A stretch of DNA of 64,000 nucleotides from DAHUXT01 sp036273675 (lineage in GTDB: Bacteria; Chloroflexota; Ktedonobacteria; Ktedonobacterales; JADMIN01). Every line of letters begins with the position of its first letter. Within the stretch, counting starts at the first letter, position 1. Below are positions 8,799 to 15,949 of the stretch, piece after piece. The stretch covers positions 1 to 64,000 of the forward strand of contig DASUHD010000010.1 of assembly GCA_036273675.1 (NCBI GenBank), given 5' to 3'. Below the pieces are notes generated by a model that saw only the letters and a program-made list of their open reading frames with translations, was not told where the DNA came from and searched no databases. A program made the position numbers and the translations under genes.

Positions 8799-9269
8799 TC
8801 AGATGTCCATCGCAAAATAGCGGCGCGTGACGCGCATGCCGAGGGATGTGTAGAAAGCAATTGCCTCCTGGTTTGCCTCCCAGCAGTCCAGCTCCAGGCT
8901 GGTTGCGCCATGCTCCCTCGCCCGCACGACGCATGCCTCGATAAGCTGCCGTCCGATACCTTCACGACGATACGCTGCGGACACGCCAAAATTTTCGATG
9001 TGGGCGTACGTACGCGGCACGAGCATATCGCGCGCGGCGTGGCGATGCAGCAGAACGGCATAGCCCACGATCTCGCCGCTGACCTCCGCAACGATGACAT
9101 CAGAGTCATCCCCAGTCACCAGCTGCGCGAAATACTCTTCCGGGACAGCCACATCCACACTGCGGAAGACGCCAGGAACGGCGGCGACATGGTGCGCATG
9201 CGTCTCGCCCGCCACCGCGACGAAACCAGCGTAGTCCTCCAGCGTCGCCAGTCGAACACGCACGTCCAT
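8799..9269 (-). CDS. GNAT family N-acetyltransferase
   Basis: About 156 residues with the GNAT fold. The acetyl-CoA pyrophosphate loop is in YRREGIGRQLIEA (R/Q-x-x-G-x-G/A form) after strand 4 (AHIENFGVSAAY), and the C-terminal EANQEAIAFYTSLGM segment is typical of the family. Start ATG 9269 is favoured by an upstream GGGGAAG; an in-frame ATG at 9287 would add six residues. The substrate cannot be inferred. Confidence 0.85.
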   Translation of the reverse strand: MDVRVRLATLEDYAGFVAVAGETHAHHVAAVPGVFRSVDVAVPEEYFAQLVTGDDSDVIVAEVSGEIVGYAVLLHRHAARDMLVPRTYAHIENFGVSAAYRREGIGRQLIEACVVRAREHGATSLELDCWEANQEAIAFYTSLGMRVTRRYFAMDI

Positions 9270-9349
9270 TGGTCTCTTCCCCGCCATTTCTTCGATTGCC
9301 GCTCCGACGCCGTTGTCGGCTTGCGGCCATTCTAAAGCATCCCGGCGAA

Positions 9350-10423
9350 TTAGCCCAGGCGTGCGGCGGGCTGGGGGGTCTTCGCGGGGGATGGCTCTGG
9401 CTGGTCGGAGGATTGCGCGGCCAGCAGCGCGGCGCGGACACTCCGTGACTGGGTGGCGAGCGCGCGCAACGTCGCGGCGTCAATCGTCTGCGCGGCGTCG
9501 GAGAGCGACTCATCGGGGCGCGGGTGCATCTCGACCATCAGGCCATCGGCGCCAGCGGCAATCGCCGCCACGCCCATCGGCAGCACCAGGTCGCGCTGGC
9601 CCGTCGCATGGCTGGGGTCCACAATCACCGGCAGATGCGTCAGTCGCGCCAGCAGCGGCACGCAGGCGAGGTCGAGCACGTTGCGCGTATGGGTGTCGAA
9701 GCCGCGAATGCCGCGCTCGCAGAGCACCACATGCGCGTTGCCCTCGGCCAGGATGTACTCCGCCGCCAGCAGCCACTCGTCGAGCGTGGAGGCGAAGCCG
9801 CGCTTCAACATTACCGGGCGGCCCGTCCGGCCGACGGCGCGCAGCAGCGGGAAGTTCTGCATATTGCGGCTGCCCACCTGAAGCATGTCAGCATGCTCGG
9901 CGATGACCTCCGCCATCGCTGGCTCCATCACCTCGGTGACTACTGGCAGCCCGACGCGCGCCCCTGCCGCCTCCAGCAGCAGGATGCCTTCGAGTCCGCG
10001 CCCCTGAAAGCTGTAGGGCGAGGTGCGCGGCTTGAATCCACCGCCACGCAGCACGTGCGCGCCAGCGGCTGCGGTGGCCTCGGCGGCCTCGTTGATCTGC
10101 GCCTCATTCTCCACCGAGCATGGCCCAGCAATCAGGACAGGACCGGCGCCGCCAAAGACCGCGTGGCCGACACGCACCAGCGACTTCTCGGGGTGCAGCT
10201 CGCGACTGGCAAGGACAAACGGCGATTCGACCGCGATACACCGCTCTACTGCGGGCAGCGCCACCAGCGTCTGCTGGAGGCTCGGCGAGAGCGCCGCCTC
10301 GGGGATATACAGATCATGCTCCGCCCAACGGACCGCCCGCGCCGCGATTCCAGCATCCGATAACACAGCGCCGACGGCCTGGCGTTCCTCCGCCGAGGCA
10401 TCCTCCCGTAGCACAACCACCAT
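9350..10423 (-). CDS. aroF: 3-deoxy-7-phosphoheptulonate (DAHP) synthase, type I-beta
   Basis: A 357-residue DAHP synthase, the first enzyme of the shikimate pathway, condensing phosphoenolpyruvate and erythrose 4-phosphate. An N-terminal ferredoxin-like regulatory domain (about residues 1-75) is followed by the TIM barrel. Key motifs are IAGPCSVE with metal ligand Cys102, KPRTSPYSFQG, LKRGF, LCERGIR, DPSHATGQRDLV and VEMHPRPDE. The order and the opening MVVVLRED match the Thermotoga/Bacillus type, whose N-terminal domain gives feedback inhibition by aromatic amino acids. Start ATG 10423 follows GAGG. A longer frame to 10666 would read through the leader terminator and is rejected. The leader at 10583-10811 suggests attenuation control. 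Confidence 0.93.
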   Translation of the reverse strand: MVVVLREDASAEERQAVGAVLSDAGIAARAVRWAEHDLYIPEAALSPSLQQTLVALPAVERCIAVESPFVLASRELHPEKSLVRVGHAVFGGAGPVLIAGPCSVENEAQINEAAEATAAAGAHVLRGGGFKPRTSPYSFQGRGLEGILLLEAAGARVGLPVVTEVMEPAMAEVIAEHADMLQVGSRNMQNFPLLRAVGRTGRPVMLKRGFASTLDEWLLAAEYILAEGNAHVVLCERGIRGFDTHTRNVLDLACVPLLARLTHLPVIVDPSHATGQRDLVLPMGVAAIAAGADGLMVEMHPRPDESLSDAAQTIDAATLRALATQSRSVRAALLAAQSSDQPEPSPAKTPQPAARLG

Positions 10424-10582
10424 ACGAGTATCCCTCACTTCCGGTCTGGCGCGCTGGATCAACCAGACACGCCGCTCGCACATTGCTTCACTCCAACCAT
10501 CGGGATGGAGCAATTGGCGAGGTCGCGGGGGAAACCGGAAGCCCGCGACAGACGAGACACTGGCAGCAAGGTCGCGGGCATC

Positions 10583-10614
10583 AAAAAAGCAGAGGTTCTG
10601 TTTCCTCTGCTTTT
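10583..10614 (-). terminator. Intrinsic terminator inside the aroF leader (attenuator)
   Basis: On the minus strand AAAAGCAGAGG (10614-10604), an 8-base loop and CCTCTGCTTTT (10595-10585) form a perfect 11-bp stem ending in TTTTTT. It lies between the aroF promoter and the aroF start, about 160 bases before the gene, where a terminator makes sense only as a conditional attenuator. Confidence 0.85.
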
Positions 10615-10669
10615 CCCTCCGACCTGCCGTGAGCCAGTCTTGCCGCCGCCAAGCGTTGCGGCCCATCCG

Positions 10670-10729
10670 TCAGGCCGGAGGGCTATACCAATAATACCAA
10701 TACCCGCAAACGCCGTGGCGGCTCAACAT
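10670..10729 (-). CDS. Putative aroF leader peptide rich in Tyr and Trp
   Basis: A 19-residue open frame, MLSRHGVCGYWYYWYSPPA, ending in TGA. Its core has six consecutive aromatic codons (TAT TGG TAT TAT TGG TAT). A GGAG site lies 9 bases before the ATG. It begins about 45 bases after the predicted transcription start and ends 55 bases before the attenuator stem. This is the architecture of ribosome-mediated attenuation: ribosomes short of charged tRNA-Tyr or tRNA-Trp would stall in the run and change the downstream fold. Seen directly: the frame, codons, site and terminator. Inferred: that it is translated and regulatory. Confidence 0.75.
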   Translation of the reverse strand: MLSRHGVCGYWYYWYSPPA

Positions 10730-10782
10730 CTACAGCGGCTCCGAACTAACAGACTGCTGAGTTTCATCTCTCGTCATGTCAG

Positions 10783-10811
10783 AGTATAGAAGCGACAGTC
10801 AAGCCTGTCAA
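10783..10811 (-). promoter_or_regulatory. Promoter of the aroF leader transcript
   Basis: Minus-strand TTGACA (10811-10806), a 17-base spacer and TATACT (10788-10783) make a near-consensus housekeeping promoter. Transcription would begin near 10776, upstream of the leader peptide. Confidence 0.8.
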
Positions 10812-10829
10812 GGTCAGCAATTGGTAGAG

Positions 10830-11112
10830 GCTTCCCCGGACGCGGCGCCGCACACGCGACTCTGGCATAGCAACCATCAGTACCATATTCCAATTCAGGT
10901 TACACCACACGCCTGCCCAGTGCGCCACAGGTCTTTATCCACCTCGGATGTGGATAGCTCTCGCCATTTGTGGAAAACTTGTTCTAGCAACAGCACGCGA
11001 CAGGGCGTGATAGGATGGAGATAGCGTCGCCGCTCCGCGCTAGACCCAGACACGATGCCCGCGCTATCCGCGGGATAGCTGGCGCGGGCGCGACGCCGAG
11101 GGGGAACTGCCG
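10830..11112 (+). promoter_or_regulatory. Intergenic region with three DnaA-box-like motifs, upstream of the KDPG-aldolase-like gene
   Basis: The gap between the divergent aroF and aldolase genes. TTATCCACC (10935-10943), TGTGGATAG (10949-10957, reverse) and TGTGGAAAA (10969-10977, reverse) resemble the DnaA box consensus TTWTNCACA at 8/9, 8/9 and 9/9. The first two also form an inverted repeat, TATCCAC/GTGGATA. The rest is GC-rich with a GCGCGGGC-rich stretch before the start codon; no convincing sigma-70 promoter pair was found on the plus strand. Confidence 0.4.
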
Positions 11113-12015
11113 ATGATTCCGCGCGAAGTGATATCGCTGATGAGCCGCCGCCGCATTGTCGCCGAGGTGCGCACCGAGACGGCGATGCAGGCGTTGAGTG
11201 TGGTGGATGCGCTGGCGGCTGGCGGCGTAAGCACCATCGAAGTCTCGCTGACCATTCCCGGCGCGCAGGAGATTCTGACGCACATGACGACGCGCCAGGA
11301 TGTGCTGGTGGGCGCGGGCGCTGTGCTGGATGGCAAGCAGACCCGCGACGCCATCGCGGCGGGCGCGCGGTTCATCGCCTCGCCGGTCTTCAATCCCGAG
11401 CTGGCGCTGATCTGCCAGGAGGCCGGTGTCGCCTGCGTGCTGGGCGCGCTCACGCCCTCCGAGATTATCGCCGCACAGCGGGCGGGCGCGGAGATGGTGA
11501 AGCTCTTCCCGGCGGAGGCGCTTGGCGGGCCGATGTACGTCCGGGCGTTGCTGCGCCAGTTGACTCATATGAGCCTCCAAATCTCCGGCGGATTCTCGGC
11601 TGAGCATATGATCGAATATTTGGAGTTGCCGATTCGCAGTCTGGCGCTGGGGACGCTGCTGGTGCCGCGGGTGCTGGTCGAGCGGGGACACTGGCAGGCG
11701 ATCACCAACCGCGCGCGCGCCTTCGTGGACTACGCCGCCAACCCACATGTCTATGCCGCGCAGTTCCTGGCGATGATGGGCATCGGCTCGCCGCAGGCCG
11801 CTCCCGCCAACGCGGGCAATCCGCGTATCGCCAACATCCCGACCATGCCCGTTCCGCCCGGGATGGTTGATCCAACCTTTGCAGACATTCCTGCCCGCTC
11901 AGGGGCCGATCCAGCAGCTCGTTCGGGCTTCGATCCGGCGGCGTCGAGCAGCGGCTTTAAGCCGTGGGACTCGCGCCCGGTCGAACTGGGCGACGACGAG
12001 GACTGGCTGCGCTGA
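11113..12015 (+). CDS. eda: KDPG/KHG aldolase-like protein with disordered acidic tail
   Basis: A 300-residue protein. Residues 1-205 are a class I TIM-barrel aldolase of the 2-keto-3-deoxy-6-phosphogluconate family, with Glu43 (IEVSLT), the FIASPVFNP loop and the Schiff-base Lys130 in MVKLFPAE. The family normally ends near residue 205-210. Here about 85 further residues, rich in Pro, Ala and Asp and ending GDDEDWLR, form an apparently disordered tail. The reaction would split KDPG or a related 2-keto sugar acid into pyruvate and an aldehyde. The SDR starting 40 bases downstream is probably co-transcribed, suggesting a sugar-acid pathway. Confidence 0.82.
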   Translation: MIPREVISLMSRRRIVAEVRTETAMQALSVVDALAAGGVSTIEVSLTIPGAQEILTHMTTRQDVLVGAGAVLDGKQTRDAIAAGARFIASPVFNPELALICQEAGVACVLGALTPSEIIAAQRAGAEMVKLFPAEALGGPMYVRALLRQLTHMSLQISGGFSAEHMIEYLELPIRSLALGTLLVPRVLVERGHWQAITNRARAFVDYAANPHVYAAQFLAMMGIGSPQAAPANAGNPRIANIPTMPVPPGMVDPTFADIPARSGADPAARSGFDPAASSSGFKPWDSRPVELGDDEDWLR

Positions 12016-12055
12016 ACACCGCTCTGCCTCACTCTCATTAAGGAGCTACATCCTC

Positions 12056-12811
12056 GTGAATACCGCGCGCACACGGGTGGCATTGATCACTGGCGGTGGG
12101 ACGGGAATCGGCCGCGCAACCGCCGAAAAACTTGCGGGACAGGGTTATCACGTCGTCATTTTGGGGCGGCGCGAGCAGCCACTGCGGGAGACGTCGGAGG
12201 CGATTGGTGCGTCGTCCTCGTGGTATCCGCTCGATGTCAGCCAGCGCGATCAGGTCGCCGCGACGGTGGCGCTGGTCGTCGAGCGCTGGGGTCAGGTCGA
12301 TGTGCTGGTGAACGCCGCCGGGTTCGCCATGGGCGTTCGCGCAGGCATGCCGCTGGACGAGGCAGCCCGGAACTGGGACGAGACGATTGCCGCCAACCTG
12401 ACCGGCGCGTTCCTGATGTCCATCGCCGTCGCGCCGTACCTCACCCGTCCGGGCGGGCGGATTATCAACATCAGCTCCATCGCGGCGTATACCGGCGGCC
12501 AACGTGGCGGCTCTATCGACTATGCCGCCGCAAAAGCTGGACTGATCGGGATGACGCATGGGCTGGCGCGCGATCTCAGCAACGAGGGCATTACGGCGAA
12601 CGTGGTCGTCCCCGGCTTCATCGCCCAGACAGAGTTCACCGGACACTGGACGGATGAGCGCATCCAGAGCATCGTGGCCGAGACGCCGGTTGGCCGCCCC
12701 GGCAGCGCTGAGGATATCGCGGCGGCGGTGGCCTATCTGGCCTCGCCAGAAGCGTCGTTCGTCACCGGCGAGGTGTTGCATGTCAACGGCGGCTGGCGCT
12801 TCGGCAGTTGA
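12056..12811 (+). CDS. SDR family oxidoreductase
   Basis: A 251-residue classical short-chain dehydrogenase with TGGGTGIG near residue 13, NAAG in the middle, a SSIAAYTGG serine segment, catalytic YAAAK and the C-terminal VTGEVLHVNGGW. This resembles 3-oxoacyl-ACP reductase and glucose 1-dehydrogenase branches, which cannot be told apart by eye. The GTG at 12056 is chosen because AAGGAG lies 10 bases upstream and the frame above it overlaps the aldolase gene. It follows the KDPG-aldolase-like gene, so a sugar or sugar-acid substrate is plausible. Confidence 0.83.
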   Translation: MNTARTRVALITGGGTGIGRATAEKLAGQGYHVVILGRREQPLRETSEAIGASSSWYPLDVSQRDQVAATVALVVERWGQVDVLVNAAGFAMGVRAGMPLDEAARNWDETIAANLTGAFLMSIAVAPYLTRPGGRIINISSIAAYTGGQRGGSIDYAAAKAGLIGMTHGLARDLSNEGITANVVVPGFIAQTEFTGHWTDERIQSIVAETPVGRPGSAEDIAAAVAYLASPEASFVTGEVLHVNGGWRFGS

Positions 12812-12912
12812 TATGTCAGCCCTGCGCAACGGGGCTATGCCGTTGAGCGCGGACCGCCTTCGCGCGCTATAATCGGCATATGCGGGAGTGAGCCGACGGG
12901 AAGAGGTTCTGG

Positions 12913-13416
12913 ATGTTTCGCAAGACGACGATGCGTCGGGCTATTGTCGAGGGTACGCTCATCTTTATCGCCGCGCAACTGCTCGGGCTGGTACCTGTCG
13001 CGTTCTGGCCCTTCTGGCTCTTTCCCGTCGTCCTGGTCGCGCGGACGCTGCTCTTTGTCGCGCCTCCCGTCTGGGCGGCGATGCGGGTCAAGTCTACCAA
13101 GCGCGAGAAGATGAGCCGCCGCTTCTGGCGGCTGGGGCCGATTCTGGCGCTCACCTGCACCGGCGCCAATGTGCTGATCGCGCTGGCGCTAGGCGAGGCG
13201 ACACTCTGGGGCGGCGCGTCTGGCCCGCCAGATATCGCGCGCTTCGGCGCGAGCGGCTCCGCCCATCTGGCCGTCGCCGATTTTCTGGTGAGCACGCTGG
13301 AACGGCTGGTCATCTTCGCTATCTACTACACTATCGCCGTCGTCTGCACGCGACTGGTCAACGGCGGCTTCATGCGCTTCACCATGCCCGCGGGCAACGG
13401 GCGCGTCACCCTCTAG
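12913..13416 (+). CDS. Membrane protein, unknown function
   Basis: A 167-residue protein with four likely membrane helices at about residues 12-32, 36-56, 73-93 and 124-146. The start ATG follows AAGAGG. A basic loop (KSTKREKMSRRF) between helices 2 and 3 would face the cytosol. No family recognised, and no clear operon partner. Confidence 0.6.
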   Translation: MFRKTTMRRAIVEGTLIFIAAQLLGLVPVAFWPFWLFPVVLVARTLLFVAPPVWAAMRVKSTKREKMSRRFWRLGPILALTCTGANVLIALALGEATLWGGASGPPDIARFGASGSAHLAVADFLVSTLERLVIFAIYYTIAVVCTRLVNGGFMRFTMPAGNGRVTL

Positions 13417-13497
13417 CAGATAACGTACGCCGCAGGCGCGCGTTTGCTCCCAATTCTCCTCTTACGTCACGCGCGCCGTAACGTTTGAGCGACGCCA

Positions 13498-13526
13498 TTG
13501 ACATATACTGCTACTGTTGCCATCAT
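13498..13526 (+). promoter_or_regulatory. Possible promoter for the methyltransferase gene
   Basis: TTGACA at 13498-13503, a 17-base spacer and CATCAT at 13521-13526. The -35 is perfect but the -10 matches only 4 of 6, so this is tentative. It lies about 100 bases before the gene start. Confidence 0.4.
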
Positions 13527-13630
13527 GAATCGCCGATATAGCATAGACCCCTGGCACGATGGCACAATGATTGCCAGGACCCTTTGCGGGGGATTTGCGC
13601 CAGGATGCGCGCCCGAAGGCGAGGAACATC

Positions 13631-14560
13631 ATGGGCATCGATCCGACAGCCGCGTTCAGCCTTGCCGACCTCGCCATCTTCGACGAGGCGCATCTGCGTG
13701 AGGTGATCGCCAACGTGCCGGGCGCGGTGTCCCCGATCATGGCGGGCCGCGCCTTCGCGGCGGACCAGGCAGGTGATACGGGTACACTCGCCCCGCTGGC
13801 GAGCCGCATCGAGCGCGCGCTTGCGCCGGGTGATCGCGCCACGTTTGCCCACGCTCGTCAGGACATCATTCCGGGCAATGAGCGCGAGGTGGCGCGCCGG
13901 GGCGTGCTCGATTCTCTCTTCTGGGAGCTGGTCTACTGGAAGACCCCGGATGACTACGAGCGGCTCACCGCTGGCGAACAGGTGCATCTGGGCGCGCTCG
14001 ATGTCGCGCGGGTGGACGACGCGGTCGTGCTCGACGCGGGCGCGGGGACGGGTCGTGTTACTCTGCCGCTGGCCCAACGCGCGCGGACCGTCTATGCGAT
14101 GGATGCCGCGCCGCCGCTCCTCCAACTGCTGGAGCGCAAAGTCGCCACCGCCAATCTCCGTAACGTCGAGGTGATGCGTGGCGTCTTTCGCCGGGTACCG
14201 CTGCCCGATGACAGCGTCGATGCAGTCGTCGCATGTTCGGCGTTTGGCGTGCGGGAGGCGCGCGGCGGCACGCGCGGGCTGGATGAACTTCAACGAGTAA
14301 CACGCCCAGGCGGACGGATTCTCATTCTCTGGCCAGAAGATCCCGCCTGGTTTGCGCGCCACGGCTTCTGGTACGCCACGCTCCCCGGCTGCCTCACCGT
14401 GACCTTCCCCACCCTGGAAGACGCCTATGCTATCGCAACGCGATTCTATGGACCCGCCGCGCTCCGTCATCTAAATATCACACACCGGCCCGAGTTGCCC
14501 TTCCGCGTGCTGGGCGTCAAACCGCCGCGCGACTTCTGCTGCCTCACCGTGCGGAAGTAG
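13631..14560 (+). CDS. Class I SAM-dependent methyltransferase
   Basis: A 309-residue protein. The C-terminal two thirds carry a Rossmann methyltransferase: motif I VLDAGAGTGRV at about residue 141, the acidic MDAAPP turn (motif II), and LPDDSVDAVVACSAFG (motif IV). The first 110 residues contain no recognised domain. The start ATG 13631 follows GAGGAA. Substrate unknown; no neighbour gives a hint. Confidence 0.78.
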   Translation: MGIDPTAAFSLADLAIFDEAHLREVIANVPGAVSPIMAGRAFAADQAGDTGTLAPLASRIERALAPGDRATFAHARQDIIPGNEREVARRGVLDSLFWELVYWKTPDDYERLTAGEQVHLGALDVARVDDAVVLDAGAGTGRVTLPLAQRARTVYAMDAAPPLLQLLERKVATANLRNVEVMRGVFRRVPLPDDSVDAVVACSAFGVREARGGTRGLDELQRVTRPGGRILILWPEDPAWFARHGFWYATLPGCLTVTFPTLEDAYAIATRFYGPAALRHLNITHRPELPFRVLGVKPPRDFCCLTVRK

Positions 14561-14585
14561 GGATAACGCGCCATCAGTCTGATGC

Positions 14586-14990
14586 TTACTCTGCATCCTC
14601 CAGCGGCATACGCCCGGCGAAGCCCGTCTCGATTTCGTGCCACCAGGCGATGTGTGGCTCGCCCAGGAGCCAGCAGAGATAGACCTCGTGGCCCTCGCGC
14701 AGCGTCGGGAAGTCCACCAGCCCGGTATCGACGTCTTTGACGAGGATGCCCAGCTCGCTGATGGCGCGCACGAGGCGGGCGATGCGCTGTTCGGCGGCGG
14801 CGCTACTCTGCTGGTGCTCGCGCAGCTTCTCCGGAGGCATGTGGCCGTTGCCAAGCACCTTCGCGCGATCCTCGGCCACCGCTTCATCGTGCGTCACCTG
14901 GGCGCGGCGCAGCCGCTGAATCTCTCGCAACACTGGCGTGATGCGCGGGATCAGCGACTCGGCCTCGTCGCGGGTAAAGTAGTCTGGCAT
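14586..14990 (-). CDS. DUF2203 family protein
   Basis: A 134-residue mostly helical protein opening MPDYFTRDEAESLIPRI and containing the family signature near the C-terminus: ELGILVKDVDTGLVDFP, then REGHEVYLCWLLGE and WWHEIETGFAGR. This matches DUF2203, a family of unknown function. Start ATG 14990 has a GGAGGAG site. It is the last gene of the asp23-fakA-degV minus-strand run, with 52 bases separating it from degV. Confidence 0.85.
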   Translation of the reverse strand: MPDYFTRDEAESLIPRITPVLREIQRLRRAQVTHDEAVAEDRAKVLGNGHMPPEKLREHQQSSAAAEQRIARLVRAISELGILVKDVDTGLVDFPTLREGHEVYLCWLLGEPHIAWWHEIETGFAGRMPLEDAE

Positions 14991-15042
14991 GGCTCCTCCC
15001 GCCAGCGCCAACGAGCCAATACGCGGTCTGCTGCCGTCCGGT

Positions 15043-15885
15043 CTACGCGCGCGTGATGGCGGCGATTCCGCCCGCGCCGGGGCCAGCGTGCGTGCCGACC
15101 ACCGGGCCAAGGGCGAACCGCTCGATTGGCCCGTGCCAGAACTTCTCGGCCACGGCAGTAATCTGGTCGGCCACCACCGAGTCTGAGGCGACGAGCGCCA
15201 GCGCCTCAAGCTCCCCGAGCGCAGTCACGATCTGTCCCATGCGGTCGAGCGCCTTGCTGCGCGTGCGTACGTTCTCCAGCGGAAGCACCTGCCCGGCGCG
15301 CACCTCGATCAGCGGCTTGACGCTCAGCAGCGTGCCGAGCATCGCCTGCGCCCGTCCGATACGGCCACCGCGTTGCAGGAATTCCAGAGTGTCGAGCACG
15401 GCGATCACATGGACGCGCGAGCAGAGGCTCTCCGCATGCGCCTTGAGCGCCGCCAGGTCCGCGCCGTTACGCGCCTCGCGCGCGACCATCTCTGCCGGAA
15501 GCCCAAACCCGCCGCTCACCGTATCCGAATCGACCACCTCGATTGGCACATGCGTATCTGCCGTGACGGCCTCGGCCCCCTGGCGCGCCGCCGAAAAGGT
15601 GCCGCTGAGCTTCCCGCTGATATGCATGCTCAGGATGCCGGTAGCGCCGTTGCTGACCAACCGGCGGTACATCTCCTCGAACAGCGCGGGCGGTGGCGTG
15701 GAGGTCGTCGGCATGACGGGGCTATTGCTCAGTTTCTGATAGAAAGCTGGGCCATCGAGGTCTACTCCATCCTGAAATGACTGGTCACCAAACATGACCG
15801 TCAACGGCACAACCTCGATGCCGAGGTCGCGCGCGCGATCTCGTGGAATATCCGCCGTGCTGTCTACGACAATCTGTACTGCCAC
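15043..15885 (-). CDS. fakB: DegV family fatty-acid-binding protein
   Basis: A 280-residue DegV protein. It opens with the family signature VQIVVDSTADIP, followed by EVVPLTVMFG and the TSTPPP loop whose backbone and Ser/Thr hold the fatty acid carboxylate; HISGKLSGT and VVDSDTVSGGFG are also conserved. In Firmicutes, FakB proteins hold an acyl chain while FakA phosphorylates it to acyl-phosphate for phospholipid synthesis. The gene lies 64 bases after fakA, so the pair very likely works as fatty acid kinase. Confidence 0.88.
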   Translation of the reverse strand: MAVQIVVDSTADIPRDRARDLGIEVVPLTVMFGDQSFQDGVDLDGPAFYQKLSNSPVMPTTSTPPPALFEEMYRRLVSNGATGILSMHISGKLSGTFSAARQGAEAVTADTHVPIEVVDSDTVSGGFGLPAEMVAREARNGADLAALKAHAESLCSRVHVIAVLDTLEFLQRGGRIGRAQAMLGTLLSVKPLIEVRAGQVLPLENVRTRSKALDRMGQIVTALGELEALALVASDSVVADQITAVAEKFWHGPIERFALGPVVGTHAGPGAGGIAAITRA

Positions 15886-15949
15886 ACCATCCTGCTTTCT
15901 TACGCCACGTCGGCGTATACCTCACCATCGCGACCTTCATGCCATTCAT

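Noticed and set aside
9524..10363. A 279-codon plus-strand frame opposite aroF
   Set aside because: It is antisense to a well-supported gene in GC-rich DNA and shows no family features.
10424..10666. N-terminal extension of aroF
   Set aside because: It would read through the leader terminator; the family starts at MVVVL and a ribosome site is present there.
10583..10776. T-box riboswitch as the controller of aroF
   Set aside because: The conserved AGGGUGGNACCGCG-type T-box sequence was not found; the Tyr/Trp reading frame is a better explanation.
10801..10850. A tRNA-like stretch (GGTCAGCAATTGGTAGAGG) near the aroF promoter
   Set aside because: It resembles only a D-loop. No acceptor, anticodon or T-arm complement is present, and a strong promoter overlaps it.
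10935..10977. Replication origin
   Set aside because: No AT-rich unwinding region, no dnaA, dnaN or gyrase genes nearby, and only three boxes.
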